A stretch of 64,000 nt of DNA from Paralvinella palmiformis. Its lineage: Eukaryota; Annelida; Polychaeta; Terebellida; Alvinellidae. This document shows, one piece after another, positions 25,680 through 37,740 of the stretch (within the stretch, counting starts at the first letter, position 1; each line of letters starts with the position of its first letter). Under the pieces are notes generated by a model. It worked only from the letters and a program-made list of their open reading frames with translations, had not been told where the DNA came from and searched no databases. The stretch is taken from NCBI GenBank assembly GCA_025642065.1, contig JAODUP010000045.1, positions 965,001 through 1,029,000 on the forward strand, given 5' to 3'. A program made the translations under genes and the position numbers.

Positions 25680-28600
25680 TTTATCATTTAAATTCCTTGT
25701 AACTCTGGTTTTTAGGCGTTTCAAAATGTAGATAAAAATGTACATTTTTTTTCTTTTTGCTATAAATTTCTGATTAACACAATATCTTCAGGTTTGATAT
25801 TCTCATTTTAGTTATGAAATTTATCATGCAGCTAGTCTGGTTATTAAGTATTCTTTAATTTAAATATAACTTGATCATTTAAATATTTTATTTTTATTAT
25901 AATGATTCCAGATACTATACTTTTGACCCAGTTGTTGTAAGAGAGATCCTTGGCAAGAAGCTTAGTTCTAGAGACAGGAACTGTCTAGATGACATAAGCG
26001 AGAAGACAATGATTCCACTGAAAAGTTGTCGTCGACAGGTAGAAGTGGTGGAATTGAATCAGTAAAACTTAAATTGATGAAATGTTAATTCAAAATTGCC
26101 TTCTGTTAGAACGTTTTTGACAACATCCTGTGTTTATCTCAGACTGGATTGTAAATCATATTTAGGAAATTCAGTTTATGATCACATTGATGAATGAATT
26201 CATTAAATTTCAGTTTGATAATATAAAAAGAGTGTTTAAGCACGTTGAAGAATTGAAGGGATCACTAATTGAAAACATAAAGATGGCATTCCAACTGTCT
26301 GATGATTTATCTCGGTATGTAATATTATGTTTGTCATTTAAAAACACTATGAAGAATCTTGTTATTATGTGGTTGTTTTATGTCTTTTAATTTATTATAA
26401 AATATGCACATGAAGTGTCCATAAAATCAAATCTGGAATATGGTGTTCTGTAGCTGGAGGACAGTCCTGCTATAAAAATGGGTTGGTCATCACATAAAAT
26501 AAGTATTCTTGGCAACTAATGGTAATAGGATATGGATTCATATTTCTTTTATGTATTTAATTTGGTTAATTAATTTTCATTTGATGTTCTAATGACTTTA
26601 TTTAAAGCAAAATACCTTGACCCTCTGTGCTCTATACTGCTTTATTGACCTCTTTGCAACTTAACACCATTATTATCTTATTGTATTTTGTTTATGTCAG
26701 ATAATCATAAGTGCCGTACATGAAATATTTGTATTATTTATTTATTTTAGGAAATTTATTCGCAAAAGTGAGTCAGTCAATTTTATAGAAAATATAGAAA
26801 ATTATCACAAAAGTCAATGGAAAAATAACAAATCAGATCAGAGTAGCTTCAAAAAACAAAAATGACAGATCATATATACCATTGTATTTAACAACCATAA
26901 GATATCAGATGAAAAAATGTCTAGTGTACATAGTAAAATACTATTATATAAATTTCTGTTAAAGGAGAAAAAGGCAAAATATTCTTGTTTGTTTTGTATA
27001 CAAAGATATTTAACCTGACGAGTAGATAACAGTAGTAAATGAGTATTCACAGATGTTCATATCCTACATGGTATTAAAAATTACATCATATAAATAATCA
27101 TAAAAGCAAACCATCTAACAGTAAAGGCATTCCTCAGTGTAGCAACAAATACACATAACATCACTATCATTCATTTGGATACAAAAAGTAATAAATGGAA
27201 TAGATATCTGCTAGAGAAGTTACCTAAAGATTAATATGTATCACCTTTAGAAGCTCCATTCTGATATGTTGAGATCAGGATCACTCAGTATAAATTACTT
27301 GTTTCCACATATGTTGTAATTAAGGATAGCTGAAATTAATATTCTAAATCAAATAAAAGTTATTTTATAATTTAGTGACTCTGATGGCCACGTAAAGAGC
27401 AAACTGAAATAACTTGTAACAAGCTATAAATCAAATATTCTATTTGTCAGTGTAAGACGTACCCAAATATAGTACTAATACAGTAAATTGCTGTTTGGTA
27501 GACCATTGTTTTAAGGATAGCATAGTTAGATGATGAATACTAAGTTCTTAAACATTATGAGCAATACTTTTCAAAAGTGATTTGACACAGTTCTGTAGAT
27601 TTGTATGTACTGTGATAGTTATATTTTTTAAAGCAACTTTGACTTCGTCTTTCATTTTTGACACTTCATAAATATTATCAGTGGACATATTAATTGTATT
27701 GATGTAACAGAGCAGGTTTTACATCTAACAACTGACAGAGATGAACACTCACTTGCCAAATTATCCACTAATTAGCCAGTTATAACCAGTATTTATCATA
27801 TGACTGCATGCACTAGATAAAATCATTTATTCTTTTCAATGCTATTTTATTTGTTTTGTTTACTGCAGTTATGAATAATATATCTTTATATAAGATCCAT
27901 GTTTTAAGCATACTCACAGAAATAATGTTATTGAATAATGTTCACCTCTTTTTCTGTTTACAAACCAAATATTGAACAAAATTGGATTATTCAGCCATAA
28001 CCTTGAATATTTTCCACCTCAATTAGGCATCAATCTAAGAGTAAGACCTCAAGAAGTTTTCATAATCTGTTGTTAACATGGTTCAGATTTATGAAACCTG
28101 TTAACTTTGTTGCAGGATCTGATTATTTACTGTCATTATTGTTACAGGCAATATGCTGCTATTGTTTTCATGGCAAATAACAGATTTGAGACCACAAAAA
28201 AGAAACTTGCCTATTTAACATTTGCAGACTTTATATGCTGTGCTAATCTGATGATTCAGAACTGGTCTTGTACATATATTGGTAGGTATCTAATGTAGAG
28301 AACAGTGCTTTACATTCACTGGTTACTAAAACTCATTTGTGCAGGCATAATTCTTTAGTCTGTATTTATTATCATTTTAATTAATAAGACTGTGTACACA
28401 CACACACACACAATCTATTTGAACACATTATGACATTTTAAAAAGTATACGATATGCTATAACATGACATAATAATACACAGTGAGACATATTGGAATAT
28501 GGTGAATACATTACTAATTTTGGTAACTGTAAATATCATCCTAACATTTATCTAACGTACTACAAAGTCTTGTATGAAACCCTAAAATGTGACTGATTAA

Positions 28601-30483
28601 ACATGTATATCTTTTTCTAAAGGTAGACCAAGTGCAAATTAATATTTTATACATTGATATATTTCGTTAGCAAATTATTAATTAAATATCAACCACAAAA
28701 CAAAAACCACTGTTTTATTTAATATAATATAATTATATTGCTTAAATTTGTTTGCCAGATAACCAAGCCACCAGTGAAGATGTGGATGTTGGGATTGAAA
28801 AAGATTTTCTTATTGGACTTAGAGAAGTGAAATCATTGTCTGACAAAGAGAATCTGGAGAAATATAAAATGTATATATACTGTCAGTAAATACCTTTTAG
28901 TAAATATTACGTGTTACTCTGTAAGATGCTTATAATGGATCCTCTGAAATAACATAAAATTGATTGTTTTAGTTCGATGCCAGACATTATCAGTCAATAA
29001 AAATGAATTTCTTTCTGGAAATCAGGTTTGTCATGAAGGCGGTTGCTGGAAAATTGTCACCCAAAGCAAGTCACCATCTTGAAAATAATTTCAAGGTACG
29101 ATATCAATAATAACAAATATTTTCATTTTAGTTGTTAGCTGAATTACCTCTCTTTGTTGTGTTACCATCATAATTTTATATTTTCAGACATTATCTAAAA
29201 CACTGGTGAATGTTGCTTATGGTTTAAACCACAATAAAGAGCTCAGAGACCTGTTTGTTGATCTAGTAGAGCATGTAAGTATATTTTAAAACTATATCAA
29301 CATCTGTGGCTATTGTCAGCACTTCCATACTACAGTTGGTAGCACATTGTACTGTAGACGTACAGTTAGGGATTCAAATTTCAGTATTAACCATGACTGT
29401 AGAATACATTTCCTGATAGAGTATACAGCATACAAAGTACCAGGCATAATTAATTCCAAGGCTAATTATAAAAATAACACTCTATGAGATTGATCGATGA
29501 TTCTCTCTATATCTTTCTCTGAACAAATGAAACAAAATTTGGGTCTTTGTAGTAGATAAGCATTTTCCAAGTGTCCCCAAGTAACATCCTCTTCTTTTCA
29601 TTTAAACTTGTGCCATCAATTCGTGGTCAGAATTTTATAGGGCAATTGCATATGCATTTCCAAAGTATTTGTCTAGTTTATCATGTATTTATTTGTTAAA
29701 CATTTAAATGGAAGAATCAACAGTGAAGTAACATGGTTTATCCATTTTCTTTGCTACACGTTCCAGACCAATAGCATGGCCTTCATTCTGTGGTGTATTG
29801 GTATCTAGCATAATGTGTCTGTTATCTGTAGAACTGGTCACAAAAGGCCCTTCGTAGTATTTCCACCAAACAGAAATGTATTTTGACATTTATCATTGTT
29901 TATATACAGTTTACTGACTTCATACTTCTTATCATTTTTTTTTTTGGGGGGGGGGGTAAGCTTACATCTCACAAAGCCAGAATCAGATCATCATGACGCA
30001 GTAGACTACTCTAGAATGTTGTGGATTGTTGCTACTTAATCCCAGTGATTTGTCCTTCATATAAGTGTATTTATGCCAACAGATCTACAAAAGTATTGTT
30101 TAAACAAATAGTCATGACTGTATTTCACAAAATATCAAACATATTTGTGAAATTGTTTGTGTTTCATACAAGCACAAGGTGTGGAATGATATTATCTGGA
30201 TGAGAGACATGTGGGAATAATCAAACCACAGAACCAGTAACTAATGCTAATATAAATACTAATATATCCAGATCTTCACTCTTTGGTAACGTTCTTCATA
30301 ACTAATTTGATTATCACAGACTAATATTGGTTTTAATAAAGTGCTGGTACATGCACTTTTCTCAGTCCAGTGTGCAACACACACACAAAATATATGTTTA
30401 TGAGATCATTAAACTTAAAAACATACTAAATATAACAAATACTTATTTTCATGCAGAACTCTCTCTATTAATCATTTACTCCA

Positions 30484-30524
<41 letters not shown>

Positions 30525-33279
30525 AACTAAACTAACTGTAATAGTAATATATAAACATATTACAACAGGAATGGGAAGCCAGAAAGCGATATAAGAATTT
30601 AAACATGTGTGCAATGTTCAAGAACTAGATGACAACTGCTGGGTTTATAAAACACCCACTGATAACATATGGTGAAAGGAACAAGCTGCCTATATAGGTA
30701 AGCTCCTCTCACACACTGACAATGATTAAAATACAGTCACAGTGTCAAACTTGTGTTGACAGGAGTCAGCTAACCACAAGCTGTCTAGCTATACTATATA
30801 TATTACAGCACTTAACAAATATAACAAAGCACTATAAACAGACTCTCCATACAGAACTGAACGAGATGAAAAGGAATTGATAATTTACTCAAGTTCAAAT
30901 AAAGGAATCAGCCCAAAAGGTATTCTATGCTGTAATCATAAAGCTGCTTATTATGAGCATTTATAATGAAATATTCATATTTTATTGTTATTGTAGGATA
31001 TTTCTTTTTATAGTAGCCTCTCAGTTCAAAATCTCAGGATGAGGTCCACGAACCATAGATGCATATATCAACATTTAGAAAAACAATTGTTTATTTTACT
31101 GTACCTTCCCAGATCATCTATTAGTGGCGAAAGTTTAGTGTTTTATGTGAAATGGTTGGAGATTTTTAAACACTTACCCTTCATTATAAAACTACACAAC
31201 CTAATAACTTCAAGAATATTAAGATCGATTGTCAGCCTATTGCAGTTTGTTATGACTGCCTTTAGACATGATATTACAACTGCATTAAAGGTCATTTACC
31301 ATTAAATATCATATTTGATGTTCTAAGTGATTCCATCTTAAAACAGTTTTTATAGCGTATGCAAATGTAGAAATTAATGATTGAAATGTTTTTAATGCAA
31401 ACTAATTAAATTGGCCTCCATCGTTAAATGATTTGTGATTTCTGTCATAATTTCAGTTTGTTGAGCCATGTAAACAAGCTGGTTGGAGCAGAACAGATGT
31501 AAAAACGTTTCTCAAGTCTTACCAAGAAACAGCTTCATTGTTGGTATATTTCAGGTAAAAGTTTGGAAACGAATGCCTTCGAATCCTTTTTCAAAAAAAA
31601 TTTCTAGTTTTACAGCCTCTTTCATTATGGCATATGGCTGATTATAAAAGCAAATTATAAAGATTATTCAGTGGATTGATGAAAACTGTTTTCTTACTGT
31701 CCAAATTCAAGAAGCTTTTAAACAATAACTTAGCCAGTATTATGGTTGACTTTGCAGGGAATAAAGGTTGCTGGGACAAAATATTTTGCTGAAACATAGA
31801 CTAATATTTGTATCTTGGATACATGTAGCTATAAAGTGATTAACAAAAATCTGTGTAACAGTCTTGAACTGATCCAGATTGTCTTTGATATTATTATTTC
31901 AAATTTCTAAAATCAGCATTACAGTTGAAAAGCTTCTGTTTGAACCTATTTAATTAATATAGTTTCTCGGTATATAAAGATTTCCTTCAAATTTTCTATC
32001 CATATGGAATAAAAGAGTAGAATATTTATATAACTATACAGGTCCAAATATTTCACAGTAAACAGAGAGCTAGTGCTTGGTTGGGGTGTGTAATTTCATT
32101 TATTAAATATGTTGATTTATAATTATTTTGACATTTGTACCAACTTTTAATTGCCATTTTATAGTAAGAAAATGGTATCATTATTTATCAGCAAAGTTTG
32201 CAGGTTTTAACCTTGCAAATTTCTTAAAATTCACACTACTCAAATATTAAAATAGTTGTAACCACTACCAGTATATTATTTTAGCTCGACGTCTTCACTT
32301 AAAATGTTTTCAGCAATGTTTAACCTATTTGCACTATAGTGCCACTCAGTGGTTTAGTTCTAAGGTACTTATTGATGTACACAGGCTACTTGATGATTAG
32401 CAAAATATTGTTAAAAATGTCATCTATTCAAAGTATGATTGGTGTTTTTCTGCTTGCTATATCACATACGGTTAAAAGGGGCCTGGGCTTTTATGAAATC
32501 TTACCGCTTACTCGTCTCAAACATTATTTTTGTTATATGTAATATAACTTATTTTTGCGAGAATCCATTACTTCGTGCATCAGATTTGCCACCAAATCCA
32601 TGAAAATAAATTTGAGGTATTTTGTTGATCAATGATCATCTTATTTTAATTGTCTGAACGTAATATAAAATTGCATATTCAAAATCCTTCATGAATACAA
32701 ATGATCGATGCTGAACATGATATTACTTATCAGAAATCCATCTGTAGCTGTCTATTTATCCTTTCAGTTGTCTTCTGTGTATCTTTCTTTCCTCTAACAG
32801 ATTATTATGAAAGAGTTTAGCTATTCTTTACAATATGTCAGTATCATATAGGCATAAACAGAATACCTCAAATATGAATTAAAATAAGAGCATATCATAT
32901 ATGAATAAACATTAATCAACATGAACAGAAAAATACCTTTGTTTCAGGGTTTAATTGATGAATTTGATGTATACAAGTGTGGATTCTCGAAAATAAAGTT
33001 CAACGTATTACACTGATCGGTATTGAAATATCATTTAAAAATCAGAAAGATATTAATTGAATCTGGTCTTAGAAATCTGTTTGAGGTACTTTAATTCTAT
33101 AATGTAGTTATTGTCAAGATGGTTGTATTCTGCACAGGTGATGAGGAAATTTCCGCTTAAATCAGTTCAGTAATTATTTGCCTTGTTTTATTTTCAGGAC
33201 ACGCCAAAACACATTTAAAGTCTGGCAGCGTTATTTAAGTACTATTATAAGCTGTATTATTCAGCTATACCATGACTGA
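20868..33279 (+). CDS. FIBP: FIBP orthologue: acidic FGF intracellular-binding protein, 10 exons
   Basis: Exons: 20868-20949, 25262-25460, 25912-26038, 26214-26314, 28148-28281, 28759-28870, 29026-29095, 29188-29274, 31457-31554, 33198-33279. All introns are GT-AG, phases match, and the joined CDS is 1092 nt (363 aa; the human protein is about the same length). The match to vertebrate FIBP is collinear from the first residues ([21 protein letters not shown]) through [87 protein letters not shown] and the ending IIQLYHD. FIBP was described as binding internalised acidic FGF, and human loss-of-function causes an overgrowth syndrome; its biochemistry is still unclear. No signal peptide or membrane segment is visible, consistent with a cytosolic/nuclear protein. 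Intron 1 is 4.3 kb and full of transposons. A variant poly(A) signal ATTAAA lies at 33346-33351. Confidence 0.96.
21059..22475. mobile_element. Non-autonomous TIR DNA transposon in FIBP intron 1
   Basis: Perfect 25-bp terminal inverted repeats (21059-21083 and 22451-22475, beginning GGGGAGAGGTGGGGAGG) flanked by TA on each side (21057-21058, 22476-22477), suggesting a TA target duplication. A subterminal variant of the end motif follows (GGGGAGAATCGACCA at about 21088-21102). The interior has no transposase and contains a later SINE insertion at 21847-22031. A deleted copy of the same family lies at 45001-45365. I do not recognise the superfamily; the TA target fits Tc1/mariner-like or related elements. 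Confidence 0.75.
21847..22031 (+). mobile_element. tRNA-derived SINE, family 2, nested in the TIR element
   Basis: A-box-like TGGTCTAGTTGGTAGTGCG and B-box-like GTTCTAATC, then the shared body ending in AAAACATCAATCATCATCATC. Clearly homologous to copies at 24964, 34411 (reverse) and 49731. No clear target duplication was found here. Confidence 0.8.
22776..23036. repeat. Direct repeat of about 60 bp, two copies
   Basis: 22776-22834 and 22975-23036 are near-identical (TTGATAGTTAATTGTTGG start, ATAATACAGTGCT near the end), about 140 bp apart in FIBP intron 1. This is a local duplication of unknown origin. An open minus-strand frame of 111 codons (22544-22879) overlaps the first copy but resembles no family. 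Confidence 0.7.
23162..23196. repeat. GC-rich hairpin, 16-bp imperfect stem
   Basis: Arms 23162-23177 and 23181-23196 pair at 14 of 16 positions around a CAA loop (CCGGGACTGAGTTGTC / GACAGCTCAGCCCCGG). It stands out as GC-rich in AT-rich intron DNA. Confidence 0.6.
24964..25155 (+). mobile_element. tRNA-derived SINE, family 2, intact with 13-bp target duplication
   Basis: A full copy of about 192 bp with A box (TGGTCTAGCAGTAGCG), B-box-like GTTCGAATA, and a (ATC)n tail. It is flanked by a perfect 13-bp duplication CTTATATTTTTGT at 24951-24963 and 25156-25168. The tail ends about 100 bp upstream of FIBP exon 2. Confidence 0.9.
25649..25677. repeat. (TA)n microsatellite
   Basis: Pure TA run in FIBP intron 2. 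Confidence 0.9.
29330..29400 (+). mobile_element. Possible tRNA-like SINE head
   Basis: A-box-like CAGTTGGTAGCACA and B-box-like GGGATTCAAATTT lie about 40 nt apart in FIBP intron 8. It is unlike the two main SINE families here and could be a third, decayed family. Confidence 0.35.
29704..29889 (-). pseudogene. Unassigned coding-like fragment with adjacent poly(A) signal, antisense in FIBP intron 8
   Basis: A 61-codon minus-strand frame with good protein character ([36 protein letters not shown]), ending in TAA at 29706-29704. It is followed 10 nt later by AATAAA (plus TTTATT at 29688-29693). An in-frame stop lies directly before its first Met. This looks like the 3' end of a retrocopied or transposon-derived gene. 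I do not recognise the family. Confidence 0.35.
30488..30522. repeat. (TA)n microsatellite
   Basis: Pure TA run in FIBP intron 8. Confidence 0.9.
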
Positions 33280-34267
33280 TAGCAACTGCCATCACCTTTA
33301 TTAACCAACTTTGTAATGTCTGGCTTTTAAAATGCTATGGTAGATATTAAAATGAAATTCTAATAATGATGTAATGCACATCTGGAATGTGACTTGTGTT
33401 CTGGGATCTAACAACCCATTGAGGAAAATTTTTCCGTTGATTACAGTCTCTAAGACAGTGGCAGTCTACAAGAAATCTTTAATAACCATATAATAATTAT
33501 ATATATTACATTGTTGTTCTTACCATATCTTTAAGTTTTTTAATGTATTATTATTATTATTTTTGCATCTAATCTGGAAATGCTCGGGTCCGATATGACT
33601 TTTGCACAAAATACAATTCTCTGTTATTGTGTCTAATGTACAGATACTTTAGGATGTTATGGTTTAAGCATCCAATTAGATCCAAGTAATTGTTAATTTT
33701 GACAAAATCACATACACTGAATGTTCTAAATTATAAACACTAATATGTTTTTTGTATTATTAGAAATGAGCATACGGTGTTTTGTCTGTTACCACTTTAT
33801 GGAAGAATTGTTCATCTCTTTGAAGTTATTTTTTATGTTCTGGTCTCCAAACCTGGCTCTGATTAAAGTTTATAAATATTGGTAGTAGATGTGCTAAAGT
33901 AACATATTAAAACCTTATGTATCTGCAAGGTAAATCAATGGTTGTCATTTATCTATAAGAAAAGATACATAACTTTATTCAATTAATCCTGTTATTTCAT
34001 TATCAGAATTTAAATAATTTATTATAATTTTATTATTTCAAAAGAATTTCTTTCCATATTATCATATTTTATTTATCATGATGATGATGATCATTATAAG
34101 AATATAAATATTGAACCACATCAGCTAGATTTCTAATAATTGAATTAATAATGAAAATTTCCTGTAACTAACCAATGATATATGTTTGATGGCAAGTCTT
34201 AAAACAGGTTTATTGGATTACATACACATACTGGGTATATGGTAAAGTGTATTGCAAAACAAAAATA
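33280..34267. other. FIBP 3' flank, non-coding
   Basis: AT-rich sequence holding the probable FIBP 3' UTR. I see nothing else in it. Confidence 0.45.
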
Positions 34268-34274
34268 CTGTAGG

Positions 34275-34850
34275 AAATGTACTTAATAAAGTACACTTAC
34301 AAGCTAGAGCCATTCAAAGTCCCTCTGCAACACACTTTTAATCGCTACTGGAAACCTGTTCTACAAAGTGGAAGCTGATACACTGAACGCACAATTGCCA
34401 TATGGCTTGATGATGATGAATGATTGATGTTTTATGGCCAATTTTGTGAACTTGGTAGGCTAAACAGGGCCGAGTAACCTCCAAAGGTAATGAAGAGAAG
34501 TCAAAGATGAAACACCCTTCAGATATGCCTGCACCGAGATTCGAACTCGTGTGGTAGTGATCTGTGATCCAATGTGCTACCATTTAGACCACTATGGCTT
34601 GAGCCGAGATACAAGTACCTGCAATACTAGGTGATGACCTGAGTTTTCAAGTTAAGCTTCTAATGGACAGCTAGGAGTTCATACATATATTTAAGTGCTT
34701 TGCCAGTAATACATTTATGAGCTGATAGTAAAATCTTGAATTAGTTTAGTATTTTTGAATATTTATCACTATGTCTACTGCAGTATTCTCAATATGCTGA
34801 AGGTTATTGTTAGTTATAAACACGTATATCACATAATAGGAAGTGACAAT
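34275..34850 (-). mobile_element. CR1-like LINE 3' end, split by a SINE
   Basis: Sequence at 34290-34410 and 34593-34700 matches the LINE tails at 5146 and 39.3 kb (shared ACTGAACGCACAATTGCCAT and TTGAGCCGAGATAC). It is interrupted by a SINE at 34411-34592. More diverged than the other copies; its far end is uncertain. Confidence 0.6.
34411..34592 (-). mobile_element. tRNA-derived SINE, family 2, inserted into a LINE
   Basis: Reverse-oriented family 2 copy, from the ATGATG tail to the A box (GACCAC end). It is flanked by a perfect 10-bp duplication TATGGCTTGA at 34401-34410 and 34593-34602, which shows insertion into the pre-existing LINE tail. Confidence 0.88.
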
Positions 34851-35397
34851 AGCTCATGTAAGGTGTAAGAAAAATATGGACCATTGTAAAGTGTTTTTGT
34901 CTAAAGAATGCTTTTGGACTGTGTGTGTTCTGAAGATGCTAGCAGCTAGGCAGGGCTGCAAACTGAGGTGATTTGTTCAGTCATATTAATACATTTGTCA
35001 AAGGTCTCGATTTCGTATTGACCTATTATAGGTAATGAATAATTCATCAGTGTGTAATGCTGGCGTTCATGTATTTGACATATGTTGAAAAGCATATTTA
35101 TTTTATCACCATTTAATTTTAAATGATTTCAAGTCATCTTCAGCCAAATATCAGCAATCCAAGTGTCAATATTAAGTAATATATAAAGATGTATGTGGCT
35201 GGCATACAAGTAGTATTTAAATTCTACTTGGTGGATCAACTGTTTTGTGTTTTGAATGAAACTGTAACATAAAACCTGTGGTCCAAATTAAATAATTTTA
35301 TTGATAAATGAAAAACTACTAAATAAGATTTTGTTTGTTTATGTGGATTATAATATACCTGTAGTAAGCTATTCGTATTTTATCCAATCGTTTACAG

Positions 35398-35440
35398 GGG
35401 AGGCAAATTGACACCAAATAAACCAAAAGATCATACCAAA
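35398..35440 (+). other. Orphan exon-like segment, 43 nt
   Basis: Bounded by a strong acceptor (TTTACAG ending at 35397) and a consensus donor (GTAAGTGATG from 35441). One frame is open (GGKLTPNKPKDHTK). It lies 2.1 kb past the FIBP stop and could be an alternative 3' exon, a non-coding exon or chance. Confidence 0.2.
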
Positions 35441-35599
35441 GTAAGTGATGTTTCAGCCAAAAATATAAATTGTATTAAATCTTGGAACCATACGACGGTT
35501 TCTGTATCTACCCGTATATAAGAGGATAAAAAGGTTTTAGAGTCCTATTAGCTACAGTAATTTCTCTTGTACATGGGATACACCTATATCAAAGAATAT

Positions 35600-37720
35600 C
35601 TGCACGAACCACATTGAGTCATCTATCGACCACTAAAGAGAAGTTGATAACGTTTGGGGATGACTTGAATGGCAGCGGTATAAATTGGGTCAGCCAGAGA
35701 TAGATGTACGCACAAAACACAGAAGTTGGCTTGAGCTAGCTGCAGCGGGAACCAATAATTTGTATTTTGCCAACAATCCAGGTCTATTGAAGGGAATTTA
35801 CACCATCTCTGGTGTCTCACCTCATTACATGATTGTAACCGATTCCGTTGTTAAACCAGTATTACAAAAGAAGCCACCTAGGAAAGTATTCGAAGGCAAA
35901 CTAGGATGCTGATGCAATCACTTTCATGAACACATTCTTGTCAGGAGACTGGAAACAATAAAGTGTGGATAACGATTGGACAAAATATCAGTCTCCGGTG
36001 CTTGATATTATTTCTAAACATGGGCCTTCTAAAATGTCATCAAACAGATTAACACTCCCCTGGCTAACACCACAACTCCGGAAGACAATTAATAAGAAAA
36101 ATAAACTTTACTTTAAAGCCAGAAGAACTAAACAACCTGAACTTTGGGCTAAATATAAGGCATGTAAACACAGAATGATAGTGAGCTCCGGTGGCCTAGC
36201 GGTTAAGTACCCGGCACTTGATGCCAACGGTCGCAGGTTCGAACCCGTAAGAGGTCGAAACTTTTCCAGGGATTAATTTCTCGGCTCACAACATCGTGGG
36301 TGGCTGACCACGTTAAATGGCGCTGCCGTCTCCACTGAATTATTTAAAATAAAGGGGGATGTTAAAAATCCCCATGAGGACGTAAAACACTCTGGCAGTG
36401 ACCACCCTCAGGGTATTTCGGCTCCATCTTTCCGTACTGCTCCCCTGTGAGTGGTGGGGGAGGAGATTTCTCGACCACTCCAACATAGAGGCTGTGCTGA
36501 TTAAGCGACAGCCTGGGGATTCTCCCGAACAACAAAACCAAACCAACAGAAGGATCCACGGAAAGCTGAATGGATGCACATGAATGACATCCTATTGCAA
36601 TGATTGTCTTCTAATGACAACAAACTATTCTGGAAATAATTAAAAGCAAAACGACAAGATTCTATCTGAGCAGCACCTATCCTTGACAAAGGCACACGTC
36701 ACACTATAGTAGCCAAGCTAAGGCACATATAAAACGAACAATTTTGAGTCAATATAAATTTACCAAAGGGGGTGATAACGTCCCTGCCCTGGAAGGTGGC
36801 CAATATCCGGATATACCGCGCCTGTCCATTAGTGTGCATGGCATGCACAAACTACTAACACATCTCAAAGCCTCTGATCCGGACGGGTTGCCCAACAGAG
36901 TACTCAAAGAATTGGCTAATCAGTTAGCTCCAGTACTTACAATACTATTCCAATAATCGATCGAAACCAACACTCTACCGGAGGACTGGCGCAATGCAAA
37001 CGTGACGCCTATCTTCAGGAAAGGAGAGATCGCCACAAGACAGTGAATTAAAGATCTGTCTCGCACAAATGTGTTTGTTGTAAACCCCTAGAGCATATAT
37101 AATATATACCCATATACATGCACACTTGGATAGATACAACATTCTAACACCCGTGCAGCATGGATTTAGTAAACGCCATTCATGTGAATCACAGCTAATA
37201 ATTACTCTTATGTCATATTTTGATAAGAAGATTACAGTCGATGTTGCCATTTAAGATCTAAGCAAGGTTTTCGACACCGTCCGGTATGACAATTTACTCC
37301 ATAAATTCACCCATAATTGTTTTAACGGGTATCTACATAGCTGGATCAGAAACGTTTCCTTACATCATGCCACCAGAGAGTCATAGTCAATGGTGAGCAT
37401 TCAGACAACGTACACGTGGCGTCTGACGTTCCACAGAGGACCATCATTGGGTCTATTGCTATTTGTATTGTTTATGAACGACCTGCCATCTGTCGTCCAA
37501 TTTCAATTACGGCTCTTTGCCGATGATTGCCTTCTCATTAGGCCTATCATGGACTCAAAGGAACAATACTCAATATCTGGGAATCACAATACCAAATGAC
37601 CGTAGACATTGAAAATAACGTAAGTGCATCGGCTAGTGCTGTTGGACCAGCTTGTGCTGCAATAACTATTGAGGGCAACGCAGCCCCCTCGACAAGCACT
37701 GCTACACAATCTGATGGATC
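35600..37720 (+). mobile_element. Decayed non-LTR retrotransposon (LINE), split by a SINE
   Basis: Plus-strand ORF2 pieces over several frames: an endonuclease-end piece at 35640-35910; the linker block LTLPWLTPQLRKTINKKNKL at 36045-36110 (typical before RT); a SINE insertion 36180-36545; then continuation KAEWMHMND and WK.LKAKRQDS (36560-36665); an ASDPDGLPNRVLKELA block (about 36870-36920); an HGFSKRHSCESQLI block (about 37160); DLSKVFDTVRYDNLLH; GPSLGLLLFVLFMNDLP; and FADDCLLIR with the FADD catalytic motif (about 37519-37550). Multiple stops make it inactive. Confidence 0.85.
36180..36545 (+). mobile_element. tRNA-derived SINE, family 1, inserted into the LINE
   Basis: About 365 bp, strongly similar to the copy at 40741. 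A box TGGCCTAGCGGTTAAG, B box GGTTCGAACCC, then a shared body ending with CCTGGGGATTCTCCCGAACA. Target duplication ACAGAATGAT (36170-36179) versus ACAGAAGGAT (36546-36555), 9 of 10 identical. The LINE coding sequence resumes on the far side. Confidence 0.88.
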
Positions 37721-37740
37721 GTATTACAGACAACTTCCCA

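Noticed and set aside
26751..26766. Mini-exon with TTTATTTTAG acceptor and GTGAGT donor in FIBP intron 4
   Set aside because: Including it breaks the phase with exon 5 (28148), while direct joining of exons 4 and 5 matches FIBP exactly.
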